Shown here in pieces: positions 42,390 to 52,824 of a stretch of DNA of 64,000 nt. The position numbers and the translations under genes are program-made. Under the pieces are notes generated by a model. The model was not told where the DNA came from, searched no databases, and was given only the letters and a program-made list of their open reading frames with translations. The first letter of the stretch is position 1. Every line of letters begins with the position of its first letter. The stretch comes from Beroe forskalii (taxonomy: Eukaryota; Ctenophora; Nuda; Beroida; Beroidae): assembly GCA_011033025.1 (NCBI GenBank), contig WFMF01000389.1:106184-170183 (forward strand), given 5' to 3'.

Positions 42390-42471
42390 CGTCACGTGCT
42401 AATTATGACATCACATGACATAACCTGTGGCACATCACGTGATATACCTCGAGACATATCACGTGACCTCT
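42390..42471. promoter_or_regulatory. Cluster of CACGTG-type motifs
   Basis: Within about 80 bp there are GTCACGTGCT, ATCACATGAC, ATCACGTGAT and ATCACGTGAC. All are E-box-like and embedded in diverged repeats of about 25-30 bp. Binding by bHLH factors is possible, but simple tandem duplication explains the pattern equally well. Confidence 0.35.
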
Positions 42472-42579
42472 CTAGTTCTATCCAGTGCTGATTACATCCA
42501 GTGCCGATTTCAATTTAAAATCAGTGCCTTGTTGATCGTAACTAAATCATTTATAAGTATAATTGCTGACGCAAGCTGT

Positions 42580-42675
42580 TGAGATTCAGCTTGCTAAACA
42601 CGTATATCCCTGTTTGCGTTGCGCGGCGCCTGTACACACACCTATGCGGATTGCGGGCTTAGGAAAGATTCAGCA
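42580..42675 (+). repeat. Dispersed repeat R2, copy 3
   Basis: Contains CGTATATCCCTGTTTGCGTT, GCGCGGCGCC and ACACACCTATGCGG, matching 36735-36800 and the inverted copy at 19145-19215. A GGTTTGAAATTCTC downstream is only weakly B-box-like. Confidence 0.55.
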
Positions 42676-42949
42676 CGCAGCACGGTGGTTTGAAATTCTC
42701 ACCAATAATAGTTATAAAACACTAAGACAATTTTCGGCTGTTGACACACCCTCGTGAGAACTGAGAATCAGCGCCACGTTGCAGTGTTGCACGTGCGCGG
42801 CGCTGATGCTCATCTCGGCTGGGCTAGTGTCCCATATAACTCTAGGCTCTTAGCTTTATATTATTGTCTTAATGATAGCTGTCGAATAGCTGCATATATG
42901 CAGCTATTTGGCCAAATAGTGGCATATATGACATCTTTTTGAAACTATG

Positions 42950-43610
42950 CCACAATACTAAGATGCAGCAGAGATGTAATAAAAATGATTATCCTTTTCA
43001 CAAAAGTAGCCATTTATCTACAAGTAGCAAAAAACCGCTTCAGTCTACCGACAATCGATAGTGAATTATAGATGGTTTTATACGCCCTATCACTAGTAAA
43101 AATTTGAAAAAGTGATTCCATGTTAAATTGTCCTAATGTCTGTTTTTATGTGATTGTGTCTGCGAAATTTGTTTAATATTAATTGTCATTAATCTAGGGA
43201 ATGTTTAAAACAAAGCTGAAGCTTCAAGCTGTTAAGAATTTTCTAAAATTGATTTTTCATCATCAAGGTTGGCATAAATTGATTTTTCCATATTTTATGT
43301 GGTCAAGAAATTTATGTGATTGTAGGAGAGCCTACCAAAATGATTTAAAATTGATACTATCCATTATGCCTTGAAATTAAAGACTAATTGATGCTTGGAA
43401 GATACTTACATTAAGAATAATTCCCGCTTTTTGTTAGAATAGTGTCATATACAGCTATTTACAGATTTCCTATTTTTGCTGAAAATCGGAACCCATTTCC
43501 TCTGGATAAGTATATTGCACCTTCCTTGCATAGATAAGAGTATGACCAATCATTTGGAACCCGTCTTAAAGCAGTGCCGAGTTGTCCAGTGTGATCCTTC
43601 ATGAGTATCA
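42950..43610. other. AT-rich unrecognised DNA
   Basis: No gene, repeat or structure recognised. Confidence 0.4.
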
Positions 43611-44131
43611 AATGTTTCTAATTAATTAATTAATGATTCTACTTAGTTATACACACAGTATAACCTGCTCCTTATTGTGAGCCCAATGAACAATTTATAT
43701 CAAAACTATTATCCTCATGCTAAAGCATACCATGCTATTCAAAAATAAATTAATTAAAAAATGTTATTTACAAGGTTTGAAAAGTTAAAAAGTTTAAATT
43801 AGAGTTATTTAACCCCATTGTCAAAACATGAGTCAATTAAATTGTTAAACAAAATATACAAAAAAACTTTTGAAAAATTTATCAACTAACTATTCTGCTT
43901 GATAAACTAATTAGCCTGCTCTTTTTGAGCCCAATGAACAATAAACTAAGGAACAACAAAGTAAATGTAAAAATATGCAGTTGCACACCTGTGCCCTTTG
44001 AAACCAACTATTCAAAAGTAAATGTTAAAAAATGAATGTTTAAAAGTTAAAAGCAATACTGGAATCATTTTTAAATTTATCAAAATACATAGTGCCCAAT
44101 ATACAGAAACAATACCATAAAATACTTTATA

Positions 44132-45460
44132 TCAATCACTCTTTCCTGTGTCATTGTTCATTGATACTAGATAATCATCTTTGAATGCAGATTCCTTACA
44201 TACCAACAAAACAAGATCAAAAAATTGTTTTCTGATGGACATGTCATCTGAAAATATCACTCTAAGATGAAAGTTAACTTCTAGTTCTTGCAAATAAGAT
44301 AACTGATTTCTGAGTGCTATAACCTCAGCACTGTATTCTTGACATTCAAAAAGTTTATGATACACAGAATCAGGTAAGTTGCAACATTCCAAGCAAATGG
44401 GGGCATGAGAATTTTTGTCATATTGCAAAACAGAATGCACAAAGTTTTGAAAACGTAGGCATCTTCCATGTAAAAAGTCCATTAAGGTGCTACTTTGATA
44501 TCGTGAGTTGGATCGTAGAACAAGTGGAAAATCTATTACTTTTTGGGTCTCAATTAACATTCCCAGTTCCTGAGTAGTGTGCAATGGCTCAATATTATAT
44601 GGGTCTTCATTAACAAGTCCATTAATCTCTTCCTTCAATAAGATATCCCATTCTTCACATTGATAAAGTTTCATCATTTTCTCATCATAATAGAAGCTGT
44701 TTGGGTTCAATTGCACAAAGAGCATGCTTCTGATAGATAACTGATTTGTTGAGTTAGATGCTTGGTCCTTGCGTTTAAGTTTCCACAAAAGGAACAATTT
44801 AGTTGCATGGATGTGAGGAAAGAATTCATGATCAGGTGTTTCTTCAATTTGCATTATCATGGAAGACAGGCAATCCTGCTGAGAGAGGGCCTTTAGTACA
44901 AATTTTATGGTGATTACTTTAAACATCAATTCCAGAGGTGGAATACCAATGAGAACACCTGCAAGATGTTTAGGTGGGTGAAACTGAGATCCAATTATGT
45001 TCAATTTAGCTCTGGCAAAGAAACTTTTGAATGTGTTCATTCTTTTGCATAGCCAAATAGGTGCTACATACATGAGTTTAGTTAGTACAACTGTTTTGAA
45101 AAGCAAGGTTAATGTTGCTGTATTGAGTCCATGTTTTCTGGATGTGTTGCAAGAGACTTGATACCATGCATTCCAACAATTTCTAAGTGTCAAATTAGAA
45201 TGTTGCTCAAAGTTCAAGCTTTCATCAAGGGTTATGCCCAACACTTTGCTTTTCAGCACATAACAAAGCTTCCTATTACCAACAAATATTGGAGGTGCAT
45301 GAGTCAGATCATTTGAGCAGTTTTTAGGGCGTATGACAACAATTTCTGTTTTTCCTTCATCACAATTAATGATCAACCTCCAGAGCTTACACCAGTTGTG
45401 GATATAGTCACAGATCTTCTGCATTACTGATGCACATTCTGCAGCATTATCTCCAACCAC
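44132..45460 (-). CDS. LINE-E ORF2, RT thumb and C-terminal part
   Basis: The frame of 442 codons continues the RT after a frameshift. The catalytic YADD box (YKYADDGSVSV) lies just upstream, at about 45470-45500, in the same frame. Recognisable blocks are VLGITLDESLNFEQHS, the KLMYVAPIW region and, near the C-terminus, a CLECC...HKLFEC Cys/His motif comparable with zinc motifs at the ends of other LINE ORF2 proteins. No RNase H was recognised. The start at 45460 is not a real start codon choice; it is the continuation of ORF2. Confidence 0.85.
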   Translation of the reverse strand: MVGDNAAECASVMQKICDYIHNWCKLWRLIINCDEGKTEIVVIRPKNCSNDLTHAPPIFVGNRKLCYVLKSKVLGITLDESLNFEQHSNLTLRNCWNAWYQVSCNTSRKHGLNTATLTLLFKTVVLTKLMYVAPIWLCKRMNTFKSFFARAKLNIIGSQFHPPKHLAGVLIGIPPLELMFKVITIKFVLKALSQQDCLSSMIMQIEETPDHEFFPHIHATKLFLLWKLKRKDQASNSTNQLSIRSMLFVQLNPNSFYYDEKMMKLYQCEEWDILLKEEINGLVNEDPYNIEPLHTTQELGMLIETQKVIDFPLVLRSNSRYQSSTLMDFLHGRCLRFQNFVHSVLQYDKNSHAPICLECCNLPDSVYHKLFECQEYSAEVIALRNQLSYLQELEVNFHLRVIFSDDMSIRKQFFDLVLLVCKESAFKDDYLVSMNNDTGKSD

Positions 45461-45503
45461 TGAAACACTCCCATCATCAGCATATTTATAACACTCTGTA
45501 AAT

Positions 45504-47072
45504 TCAGATAAACCAAGGGAAGGTTTTTGAGCCTAATAAGTCAGCTATATAAATAATGAAGAGCAAAGGTGAAAGAACTGCTCCTTGTGGCAGTCCAATG
45601 AACCCACACTTGCGATGAGGCCCTATGTAACCATTGACCTTAAGTTTAACAGATCTAGTGGTCAAAAAGGAGTGAATTAATCTCAGAATTTTACCTTTGA
45701 CACCATGATGAAACAGTTTTATGATGAGGCAAGGAATTGGAACACTATCAAAAGCTTTTTCAAAATCAATCAGGAGAAGGAATGTTGTCATTTTGCGTCT
45801 TTTTGCCTCATGAAGGGATGATAACATCTTAAACAGGTATCTAGATGTATTTTTACCAGGAAGAAATCCTTCTTGTGCATCATCAATTATGTCAAGTAAT
45901 TTACAATGAGTCCTTAAACGTGATTCTATGATTCTTTCAAGAATCTTGCCAATGTATGGGCTTATTGTGATGGGTCTATAAGAGCCAGGAGACAAGTAAG
46001 ACTTTTTATTGGACTTTTTGATAAATGTTATGTGTGATGTTGTCCAGGGCCAGACGCCAGATCTCATACAGCTGTTGAAAAGTAGAGCAAGAAACTTGCA
46101 TGAATTGATGCTAAGGGATTTGAGCATTTTAGGGTGAAAATAATCCCCATCTTTGGATTTGCCAGAAGTTTTCTGGGCTTTTATTGCAGCAGTAACTTCG
46201 CTCACTGTTATCTCACCATTGATGTCATAGTCACTACTGTCCCCATCTGCATTGGCACAAAAATCCTCAGTAATTATGTTTTTTAGCTGGTTTTTAATAT
46301 CTTCATAGTGCTGCTCATCGAATTGCTCATTTTCCAGATGCTTACCTGTGAAGAATGTGTCAAACAGTAATTTTTCTTTGTCTCCATTATTAGATAGTAT
46401 CTTAGCCTGATTGTTACTATGTCCTTCACAAAGCAAATTTCCAATGAAGTTTTCATCACTAGAAAGGAAGAGACGCTTGTATTGTTTCCAGAACAAAATA
46501 CTTTCTTTGGTGTTTAATTTTTCTAATTTCTTATGGATCCAATCATTTTTTTCTTTGATTAGTGCTTTTTTGAAATCTTCCTTGGATTTTTCTAATGCCC
46601 TTTTGTTGGATAAAGTTGACTTGAATTTGTACATGTCCTGACATTCTCTCAGTGTTTTGGAAAGCTGGGAAAGATTTTCACTCCAGTATGGTTTGGAGTG
46701 ATGGCACATTCGTTTGGATGGAATGAACATGTTAGATGCATCATTTGCAGCATTAATAAGAACATCATAAATTTCACAAGGACTTAGCATTAGGTCAGAG
46801 TCTTGTTGACATTTGTCAAGGAAAGAGGTGAGGATTCCATCAATATGTTTAGACCAGCTAGACCAGTCAGCATTCTCATAATTGAATACAATTTGAATAT
46901 GGTCGGATGTCTTTGATGAGGAAATTAGATTATAGTAAACAAGATTTTGCATAACTGGCAAATGCCCTCTTATTGGAGCACCAGTGAAAAGTTCATGAAC
47001 ATCACTGTCATCAATCCAAGCATTTCCAAGCATTTTAATTGCACTTCCAAATGAGATACATAAATCAATCAC
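45504..47072 (-). CDS. LINE-E ORF2, endonuclease end and reverse transcriptase core
   Basis: A 522-codon frame. It begins with the C-terminal endonuclease strand (MIDLCISFGSAIKM, then PIRGHLPV in the position of the catalytic histidine). It then passes through a linker into the RT: SYRPITISPYIGKILERIIE, DDAQEGFLPGKNTSRY, LLLIDFEKAFDSVP (first catalytic aspartate) and GLPQGAVLSPLLFIIYIADL. It leaves frame at about 45520 in a run of five A on the coding strand, just before the YADD box. RT copies the element's RNA at the nicked target. One base separates this part from the rest. Confidence 0.9.
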   Translation of the reverse strand: MIDLCISFGSAIKMLGNAWIDDSDVHELFTGAPIRGHLPVMQNLVYYNLISSSKTSDHIQIVFNYENADWSSWSKHIDGILTSFLDKCQQDSDLMLSPCEIYDVLINAANDASNMFIPSKRMCHHSKPYWSENLSQLSKTLRECQDMYKFKSTLSNKRALEKSKEDFKKALIKEKNDWIHKKLEKLNTKESILFWKQYKRLFLSSDENFIGNLLCEGHSNNQAKILSNNGDKEKLLFDTFFTGKHLENEQFDEQHYEDIKNQLKNIITEDFCANADGDSSDYDINGEITVSEVTAAIKAQKTSGKSKDGDYFHPKMLKSLSINSCKFLALLFNSCMRSGVWPWTTSHITFIKKSNKKSYLSPGSYRPITISPYIGKILERIIESRLRTHCKLLDIIDDAQEGFLPGKNTSRYLFKMLSSLHEAKRRKMTTFLLLIDFEKAFDSVPIPCLIIKLFHHGVKGKILRLIHSFLTTRSVKLKVNGYIGPHRKCGFIGLPQGAVLSPLLFIIYIADLLGSKTFPWFI

Positions 47073-47084
47073 ACTACCACCAAT

Positions 47085-47400
47085 TGTTGAATTTGAATTT
47101 GAATTTGAAAATAATTTTTACAGCACAATTACAGTATATATTTTCTCATTCAATTATAATTAAAGAAGCTTCTTGGTTGTGCTGAGGGAAAGCACTTAGC
47201 CAATCACAAAGATTGTTAACAAGGCTACCTGCTAAGGATATACTCATAATATATTTATTCATATTCACCAAATTTCCATTTCTGGAAATTTCAATGTCAA
47301 AACAATTAAAATAAGTTACACTCTTAAAACAGTGCATACTTAAGAATAAAATAAGATAAGGTTAAAACATATTTACAAACATAAAGCTGCATTTTTAGTG
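47085..47400 (-). mobile_element. ~310-bp insertion in LINE-E ORF2 with (TTCAAA)n tail
   Basis: The endonuclease frame breaks after a KNTDG motif near 47440 and resumes at about 47075 with GSVIDLC. The intervening ~310 bp ends, on the minus strand, in about four TTCAAA-type repeats next to the 47080 border. It contains a 63-codon frame ending in QEASLIIIE just before the tail. A 3' tail of short repeats fits a SINE or the 5'-truncated end of another LINE. A target duplication was not clear. Confidence 0.65.
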
Positions 47401-48129
47401 ACTTGCCAAGGTCAGGCTGCATTTTAATGACAATCCATCAGTATTTTTCATTACAAAAGTATTTGATGGTGGTGCTGAAATGCTACAGTCATTCTTGTTC
47501 AAAAATTGTAGCATAACCTTGCCACGAGCATTTTGAAGCCTGTCTCCCCACTGCTGACTACGAGCATTGAAGTCACCAAACACTGCTAATCCACTTATGT
47601 TCATTTTTTGACAGAATTTCCATGCTCTTTTGATATTGTTCAACAGCTTAGTAAGACCATCTGTTGTAGCTGCATCAGGAGTGCAGTAAGCTGATGCAAT
47701 AAGAAATGCATGATTAGAAACATTTATAAGTGAGAATACAATTCCAACTCCATCTTCTTCTAATTGAGGCAGTCTTTGAGGATTATAGCAATTTGAAATG
47801 CTGATTGAGACACCTCGGTCTGAGGTAACTGAAAAAGTAGACATTCCAGGGAAAATTCGAATATCAAGTTCATTGCTGCAATTTACTTCTTGCAGAGCTA
47901 GAATATTGATATCATGTTTGTAAATAAAATGTGCAAGAGATGTTTCTGAGTGAGAGCTGAGACCATTTACATTAAGTTGACATATAGACATATGCTTGTA
48001 TGTATCATTGACCATGTCTAGAGTTTTTGGAGTAAGTGATCTTTTGCTGGTATAAAGGGCATAATGGATCTGTAGCTGAATGGCATCGGTTTTCCTTGCA
48101 ATTTGGGCAGTTGAGTTGCTCCACATCAT
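47400..48129 (-). CDS. LINE-E ORF2, APE-type endonuclease
   Basis: The frame contains the ordered APE motifs ICQLNVNGLSSHSE, ILALQEVNC (catalytic glutamate) and AVFGDFNARSQQWGD (catalytic aspartate/asparagine). Its catalytic histidine segment lies in the downstream part at 47072. This enzyme nicks target DNA to prime reverse transcription. The ATG at 48129 lies inside ORF1, giving the ~125-bp ORF1/ORF2 overlap common in non-LTR elements. The frame is cut short by the insertion at 47085-47400. Confidence 0.88.
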
Positions 48130-50065
48130 TTTCTTGTTTTATCAAACAGTCTGTGGGTTTGTGGCACTGTGAACAATGTGGGCAGACCTGCTGCTTTTTG
48201 GGACACCAAATAACAGTGTGATCAAATCCATAGCATCTGTAACATTGAGTAACAGATACTTTTGGTTCAAATGTTTGGATCTCACAGAAAACATTGCCAA
48301 GGAAGATGCCTTTTATTTTTGCTTGCTCTAGCTGCTCAGCACTAGAAAAGTTGACTAAAACAGAGGGCCTCACCACACTATGCCTGTCAACAAAACGTCG
48401 TATTTTTACTTCCCAGCTATATTGCTCCCTGAATTCCTCTAGTATGGATGATTCAGACAGAGAAATATCTACATCTTTTATGATTCCCCTGATATTCCTG
48501 TTTTGAAGCAAAGTGGCTGAAGTTTTGTTAGACTTTCCTTCATCTACTGAGAAGAAGTTTGGTTTCCAATTTTGTACAATAGAAAGGGCTGTTTTTGTAT
48601 CCTCCAATTCAATTAAAAGACTCCCATGCCTGGTACGTCTGCACTGTACAATTTTAGTTCTAGGGAAGTGCTTGTTGAATTCTTTTTTAGTGTCATAAGA
48701 CTTCTTGATGAACTTTTCAAATGATGTTATGTTATCAATAGCAACAGTCTTCTTTTCATCGCAGAGTCTACTTGTTTCTTGTGTTATTTGATGTGTTGTG
48801 GTGCCAGCAGCACCTGTACAATCAGATGTAGATGATTTTGATATGACTTGCTTAGATTTTGCCACATTTGCATAAGTTGGAGACTTGGCTTCTTCTAACA
48901 TATCCCATTTCATGTTTGCTCTGATGCCAGTAGGTAACAAAGAAACCTGGTCAAGAATCTTTTCTGAGGTTTCTTTAATGCTGGTAAGATCAGCTTTATC
49001 ACAGATTAAAGTACTACTAGTAATATCACTCATGCTACCCCCAGTAAATGAACATGATGTCTCTTTCAGAGATTCACAACTCTCAATTATAGCTGAAGTA
49101 TCTCCTTTGATAGCTTCATTTTGTATTTCTAGTTGCTTATGTACTAGCTTTAACTCCTTTATAACATCTGAACTACAATTACTTGAGCTATGAGGAGTAG
49201 ATAAGCTATGCATTGCTTCATCAACTTTGCTAGTAATGTCATCAAATGAGAACCTTTCAAGTTGAGCAACTTTTGAGACTGCATTATCAACAGATTGTTC
49301 CATTGATGACAGAGTTGTATTGACTGATCGACCTACCTCTTCCAATTTACCTGATAATTCATTGCAAAGATCAGGGACTGCCTCACATGTCCCAGAGACA
49401 TCAAGTAGATCAATCTTTGTGCTTGCTCTCTCAAGCATTGTATTTAATGCAGTTAAGTTGCTAGAAATACCAGTTTTGTCAGTAGAAACATAGTGACAAT
49501 GCACTTCTAATAATGAGTACAAATCAGCAACAGACTTTTTAAGATCATTAATCTCTGAATTCAAATGTGTCATGCTACCATTAGTTGTACTATCCTGTTT
49601 CAAATTAATCATTGGCAAACAAGTAGGACAAATAAGTTGCACATAGCTAGGTGATGAGGTGAGAACATTATAAGTTTTTCTGTCTAAAGGAGATGATGTA
49701 CACGCATTATGAAAGTACTTTGAGCAATATGAACAAACTATTCCATCACCCAGTGGACCATTTCCATTCAGCACAGCTTTTTTACAGACTGTGCAAGGGG
49801 AATCACAGTCAGGTGCTTTGACACATACCTTTCCATCTGCAGTCTTGAGACTCACAAACTTCAGTTCAGCTTTGGTATCATTGGCAAAGGTTGCAAGAAC
49901 TTGATCACAACTGTACTTTCCAAATGGTGTGGAATATCCAGTGTGGTACTTTAGGATGGTAAGTTTTTCTTGTGTGCTCAATCGACCTGGAACATCAAGG
50001 TGAAATATATTGAGAACAATATTCAATTCAGGGGCTGATAAACTGGCAAGAGGTTTTTTGATCAT
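48005..50065 (-). CDS. LINE-E ORF1, gag-like protein with PHD finger and zinc knuckles
   Basis: An uninterrupted 686-residue frame from ATG at 50065. Residues 87-150 form a C4HC3 PHD-like finger (CTVC, CSYCSKYFHNAC, CPTC). A long Ser/Thr-rich, helical, probably coiled-coil middle follows (about 160-400), then a conserved region (about 450-600). The last ~80 residues hold CCHC knuckles: CYRCYGFDHTVIWC (CX2CX4HX4C), CPHCSQCHKPTDC and CPNCKENRCHSATDPLC. ORF1 proteins of this kind bind element RNA and assemble the retrotransposition particle; the PHD finger may contact chromatin. The frame has no lesion, supporting recent activity. Confidence 0.92.
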   Translation of the reverse strand: MIKKPLASLSAPELNIVLNIFHLDVPGRLSTQEKLTILKYHTGYSTPFGKYSCDQVLATFANDTKAELKFVSLKTADGKVCVKAPDCDSPCTVCKKAVLNGNGPLGDGIVCSYCSKYFHNACTSSPLDRKTYNVLTSSPSYVQLICPTCLPMINLKQDSTTNGSMTHLNSEINDLKKSVADLYSLLEVHCHYVSTDKTGISSNLTALNTMLERASTKIDLLDVSGTCEAVPDLCNELSGKLEEVGRSVNTTLSSMEQSVDNAVSKVAQLERFSFDDITSKVDEAMHSLSTPHSSSNCSSDVIKELKLVHKQLEIQNEAIKGDTSAIIESCESLKETSCSFTGGSMSDITSSTLICDKADLTSIKETSEKILDQVSLLPTGIRANMKWDMLEEAKSPTYANVAKSKQVISKSSTSDCTGAAGTTTHQITQETSRLCDEKKTVAIDNITSFEKFIKKSYDTKKEFNKHFPRTKIVQCRRTRHGSLLIELEDTKTALSIVQNWKPNFFSVDEGKSNKTSATLLQNRNIRGIIKDVDISLSESSILEEFREQYSWEVKIRRFVDRHSVVRPSVLVNFSSAEQLEQAKIKGIFLGNVFCEIQTFEPKVSVTQCYRCYGFDHTVIWCPKKQQVCPHCSQCHKPTDCLIKQENDVEQLNCPNCKENRCHSATDPLCPLYQQKITYSKNSRHGQ

Positions 50066-50484
50066 TGTGGTGAGAATACTCTTCTTGAGGTTAATAACTG
50101 AACTGCAACAAAAAGAAAAGTCTTACCGACCAAAGTTTATCCCACTTATGGGTGGGATACCCTTCTGAGTGTTTGTTGTGCTCCTGCACGAGATGGAGGA
50201 GAACAGGTAAGGAAACTCCCTTAGCTGTCGTCAGTACAATCGTATTGCAAGCTACTGTCTGTTTCACGTAACGTCCGTTTCAGTCACTCAGCTTTGTACA
50301 TTTCACATACCTCAAATTTGATTGTAATTAGTAGTGTTGTTAAGTTTAAAACTGGCCTTAATAAGGAAAAAAAAAATTGAAAATTATGACTCTCAGATGT
50401 TTTTCCTTTTCAAAAATTCCCAAATAGTCCTTAAAGTACAAAATTGAAAAAGATATAAATTGAGCTGATTCCAGTCTGCTAGAC

Positions 50485-51035
50485 ATCATAAGATAGTACA
50501 ATTGAGCCCAGATAGTACGGTTGAGCCCAGATAGTACAGGGGAGTCTGAGTCTTCATGGGGGAGCCGAAGATAGTATGGGGGAGCGCGAGTTTGTATGGG
50601 GGAGCCCAAAGTTATTAGCCCAGGATAAGGAATAGTCTGGTATGGTTGATACTGTGTTTGGGGGCTAGCCCAAGGCATTCCAGTTGCCCAAGGCAGAGTG
50701 GAACCATTTGGGATCGTTCACATATTACGTAATCAATTTTTGGCCGATTTCAACCCCCCCCCCTCCCCCTCGTAATCAAGTTTACAGTAGTTGTATTTGT
50801 TACAATAACATGTAACGTAATCATTCGGAAACCCCCTCCCCCCCCCCTAGGTGATTACGTAATATGTGAACGATCCCTATACAGTATAGCCCAGGATAAG
50901 GTTAGTCTGGTATGGTTGATCCCATATTTGGGGGTTAGCCCAAGGCATTCCAGAAGCCCAAGGTAGGATGGAGCCATATGCAGTATAGCCCAGGATAAGG
51001 GTGAGTCTGGTATGGCTGATCCCTTATTTAGGGGT
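50485..51035. repeat. Tandem repeats around TAGCCCAGGATAAGG
   Basis: Three units of roughly 100 bp with TAGCCCAGGATAAGG, AGTCTGGTATGGTTGAT and TTAGCCCAAGGCATTCCAG start at about 50616, 50886 and 50985. Smaller AGCCCAGATAGTACGG and ATAGTATGGGGGAGC repeats precede them at 50500-50610. Units 1 and 2 are separated by the MITE at 50710-50877. Confidence 0.8.
50710..50877. mobile_element. 168-bp MITE with GGGATCGTTCACATATTACG termini
   Basis: A perfect terminal inverted repeat of about 26 bp (GGGATCGTTCACATATTACG plus TAATCA and its complement) encloses about 115 bp with C-runs. It interrupts the tandem array exactly between two units. A short TAT/TTT-like duplication is possible. Similar GGG..CGTTCA..TACGTAA ends occur on MITEs of many animals as I remember them, but no superfamily can be assigned here. 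Confidence 0.88.
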
Positions 51036-51039
51036 GAGA

Positions 51040-51787
51040 CAAATAGGAAAGTGGATAAGCCCAAGATTAAGGGTAGTGGTGTATAGGGGAGCACGTGATT
51101 AGAGATTAGCCCTAGTGTAGGGCGAGTTGGGGTATGGTTAACTCTGTTATGATGTATACCAGGATTAAGAGAAGTCTGTGTATCCAAAACAGATACAGGG
51201 GCTCCCATAACTTCCTCCCCATTAAAATGTAGTAGGTATAAATAGCAAATAATTGAATGAACCAAATAACTAATGGACACAGTTAGAATCCAAAAAATAA
51301 GCGAACCATAAGCAAAACCAGTAAAAATAACGAAACTGGGTTTAAATTTTTGTATCAATTGGACTATATCACAAATGGTTTTATGAATGACATGGTCAAA
51401 ATTTGCACACAGTACCTTTCGTCCTAAACTGATTCATGTTGTGCACAGTAACCAGAGGTGTCACTATGCACTCTGAGCGTAAATCCAGGGTCTTGGTTAG
51501 ACTAGAATCAGATAGACTAGAACAACAACTAAAATGGTAATAACATTTTATGATCTGTACTTTTTTTTTTTTTTTTTTTTTTTAACTGTTGATAAAACAA
51601 TAGAATTGTTAAAAAATAAAAAACATAAACATATTATTAGGTAAAAGAATCATAGAAACAATAAAAATTGATTAAAATATTTAGAAATAACCAGGCATTA
51701 ACTCATCTATAAAATCTATAACCAAGATAAGCATTTTGATGTCTGACAATCAAACTAATCATCTAACTATGAACTTGATGAGAAAAA
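51040..51787. other. Unrecognised DNA with a 23-T tract
   Basis: No gene seen. A run of 23 T occurs at 51561-51583, followed by AT-rich sequence up to the scaffold gap. A retroposon tail on the minus strand is possible but nothing upstream supports it. Confidence 0.4.
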
Positions 51788-51887
51788 NNNNNNNNNNNNN
51801 NNNNNNNNNNNNNNNNNNNNNNNNNNNNNNNNNNNNNNNNNNNNNNNNNNNNNNNNNNNNNNNNNNNNNNNNNNNNNNNNNNNNNNN
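51788..51887. other. Scaffold gap of 100 N
   Basis: Exactly 100 undetermined bases. Sequence resumes inside a family P element, so the left halves of one or two such elements are probably hidden here. Confidence 0.99.
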
Positions 51888-52522
51888 CTGAAGCTGTGAG
51901 GTTCCGTTCAGTCCAAACAACTATCTAACTATTGTGTCAAATGTTGGTACATACAAAATGTGTTTCAACACAACCCAAGATTAAGCATTTTCTGTGTTTA
52001 CTCTCCGTCCCAGGAGCCTTTGTATCAACTTCATAACTTACGTCTTACATACTTGCTAAATCAATACTACACACTATATTGAGTAATGTACCAAAGGGTG
52101 TACGTTGATGCCTGTGTGTTGTGTAATGTATGTGTAATCTCAATGTAATTCAATCATTATTGTGTGTATCGTAAACAATTATCTAGGGTAATGTAACTAT
52201 ATCACATACATCAGGCTTGGGACCGGTGAAAATCTTGCACAGCCGGTGGTAGAACTGCGAAAATATTGAATCGCAGCTCAGTCACGTGACATCCACCTGA
52301 CATAATGATTTCTGGGTGCAGCTGGCTAGACCGGTGAAAATCTGGCATAAATCGGCGGTAGAACTGCGAAAATATTGAATCGCAGCTCAGTCACGTGACA
52401 TCCACCTGACATAATGATTTCTGGGTGCAGCTGGCTAGACCGGTGAAAATCTTGCACAACCGGTGGCAGAACTGTGCAACTGTGGCAATTTGAAATCAAA
52501 GGGAGCCTCTGGGGGGGTGTCT
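51888..52522 (+). mobile_element. Family P element X, right part only
   Basis: Right half of a family P element in the same orientation as element 1, ending in the type B tip with GGGGGGGTGTCT at 52522. It adjoins, without spacer, the interior of a 108-bp subrepeat of element 2 (TCAATATTTTCGCAG). It was therefore inserted into element 2's left TIR, with a target such as TCAATA. The left end lies in the gap. Confidence 0.75.
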
Positions 52523-52824
52523 TCAATATTTTCGCAGTTCTACCGCCGGTTGTGCAAGATTTTCACCGGTCTAGCCAGCTGCACCCAGAAATCATTATGT
52601 CAGGTGGATGTCACGTGACTGAGCTGCGATTCAATATTTTCGCAGTTCTACCACCGGCTGTGCAAGATTTTCACCGGTCAAGCCTGATGTATGTATGATA
52701 TATACACAATTCTAGATAATTGTTTACACGATACACACAGTAATGATTGAATTACATTGAGTTACATACATTGCACAGCACACAAGCAGCAACGTACACC
52801 CTTTGGTACACAGAGATCAGTGTA

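Larger units (their letters stand above)
43615..50340 (-). mobile_element. LINE-E: nearly intact non-LTR retrotransposon
   Basis: A complete-looking two-ORF element on the minus strand: a 5' leader of about 270 bp, a gag-like ORF1 (50065-48005), an ORF2 overlapping it by about 125 bp with APE endonuclease, RT and a C-terminal Cys/His motif (to 44132), and about 0.5 kb of 3' sequence. The 3' part holds a diverged direct repeat (CCTGCTC...GAGCCCAATGAACAA at about 43667 and 43914) and a (TTAA)n-like end at about 43620. Only two lesions interrupt ORF2: an insertion at about 47085-47400 and one frameshift near 45520. It is clearly the youngest LINE in the window. Clade not fixed by eye. Confidence 0.85.
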
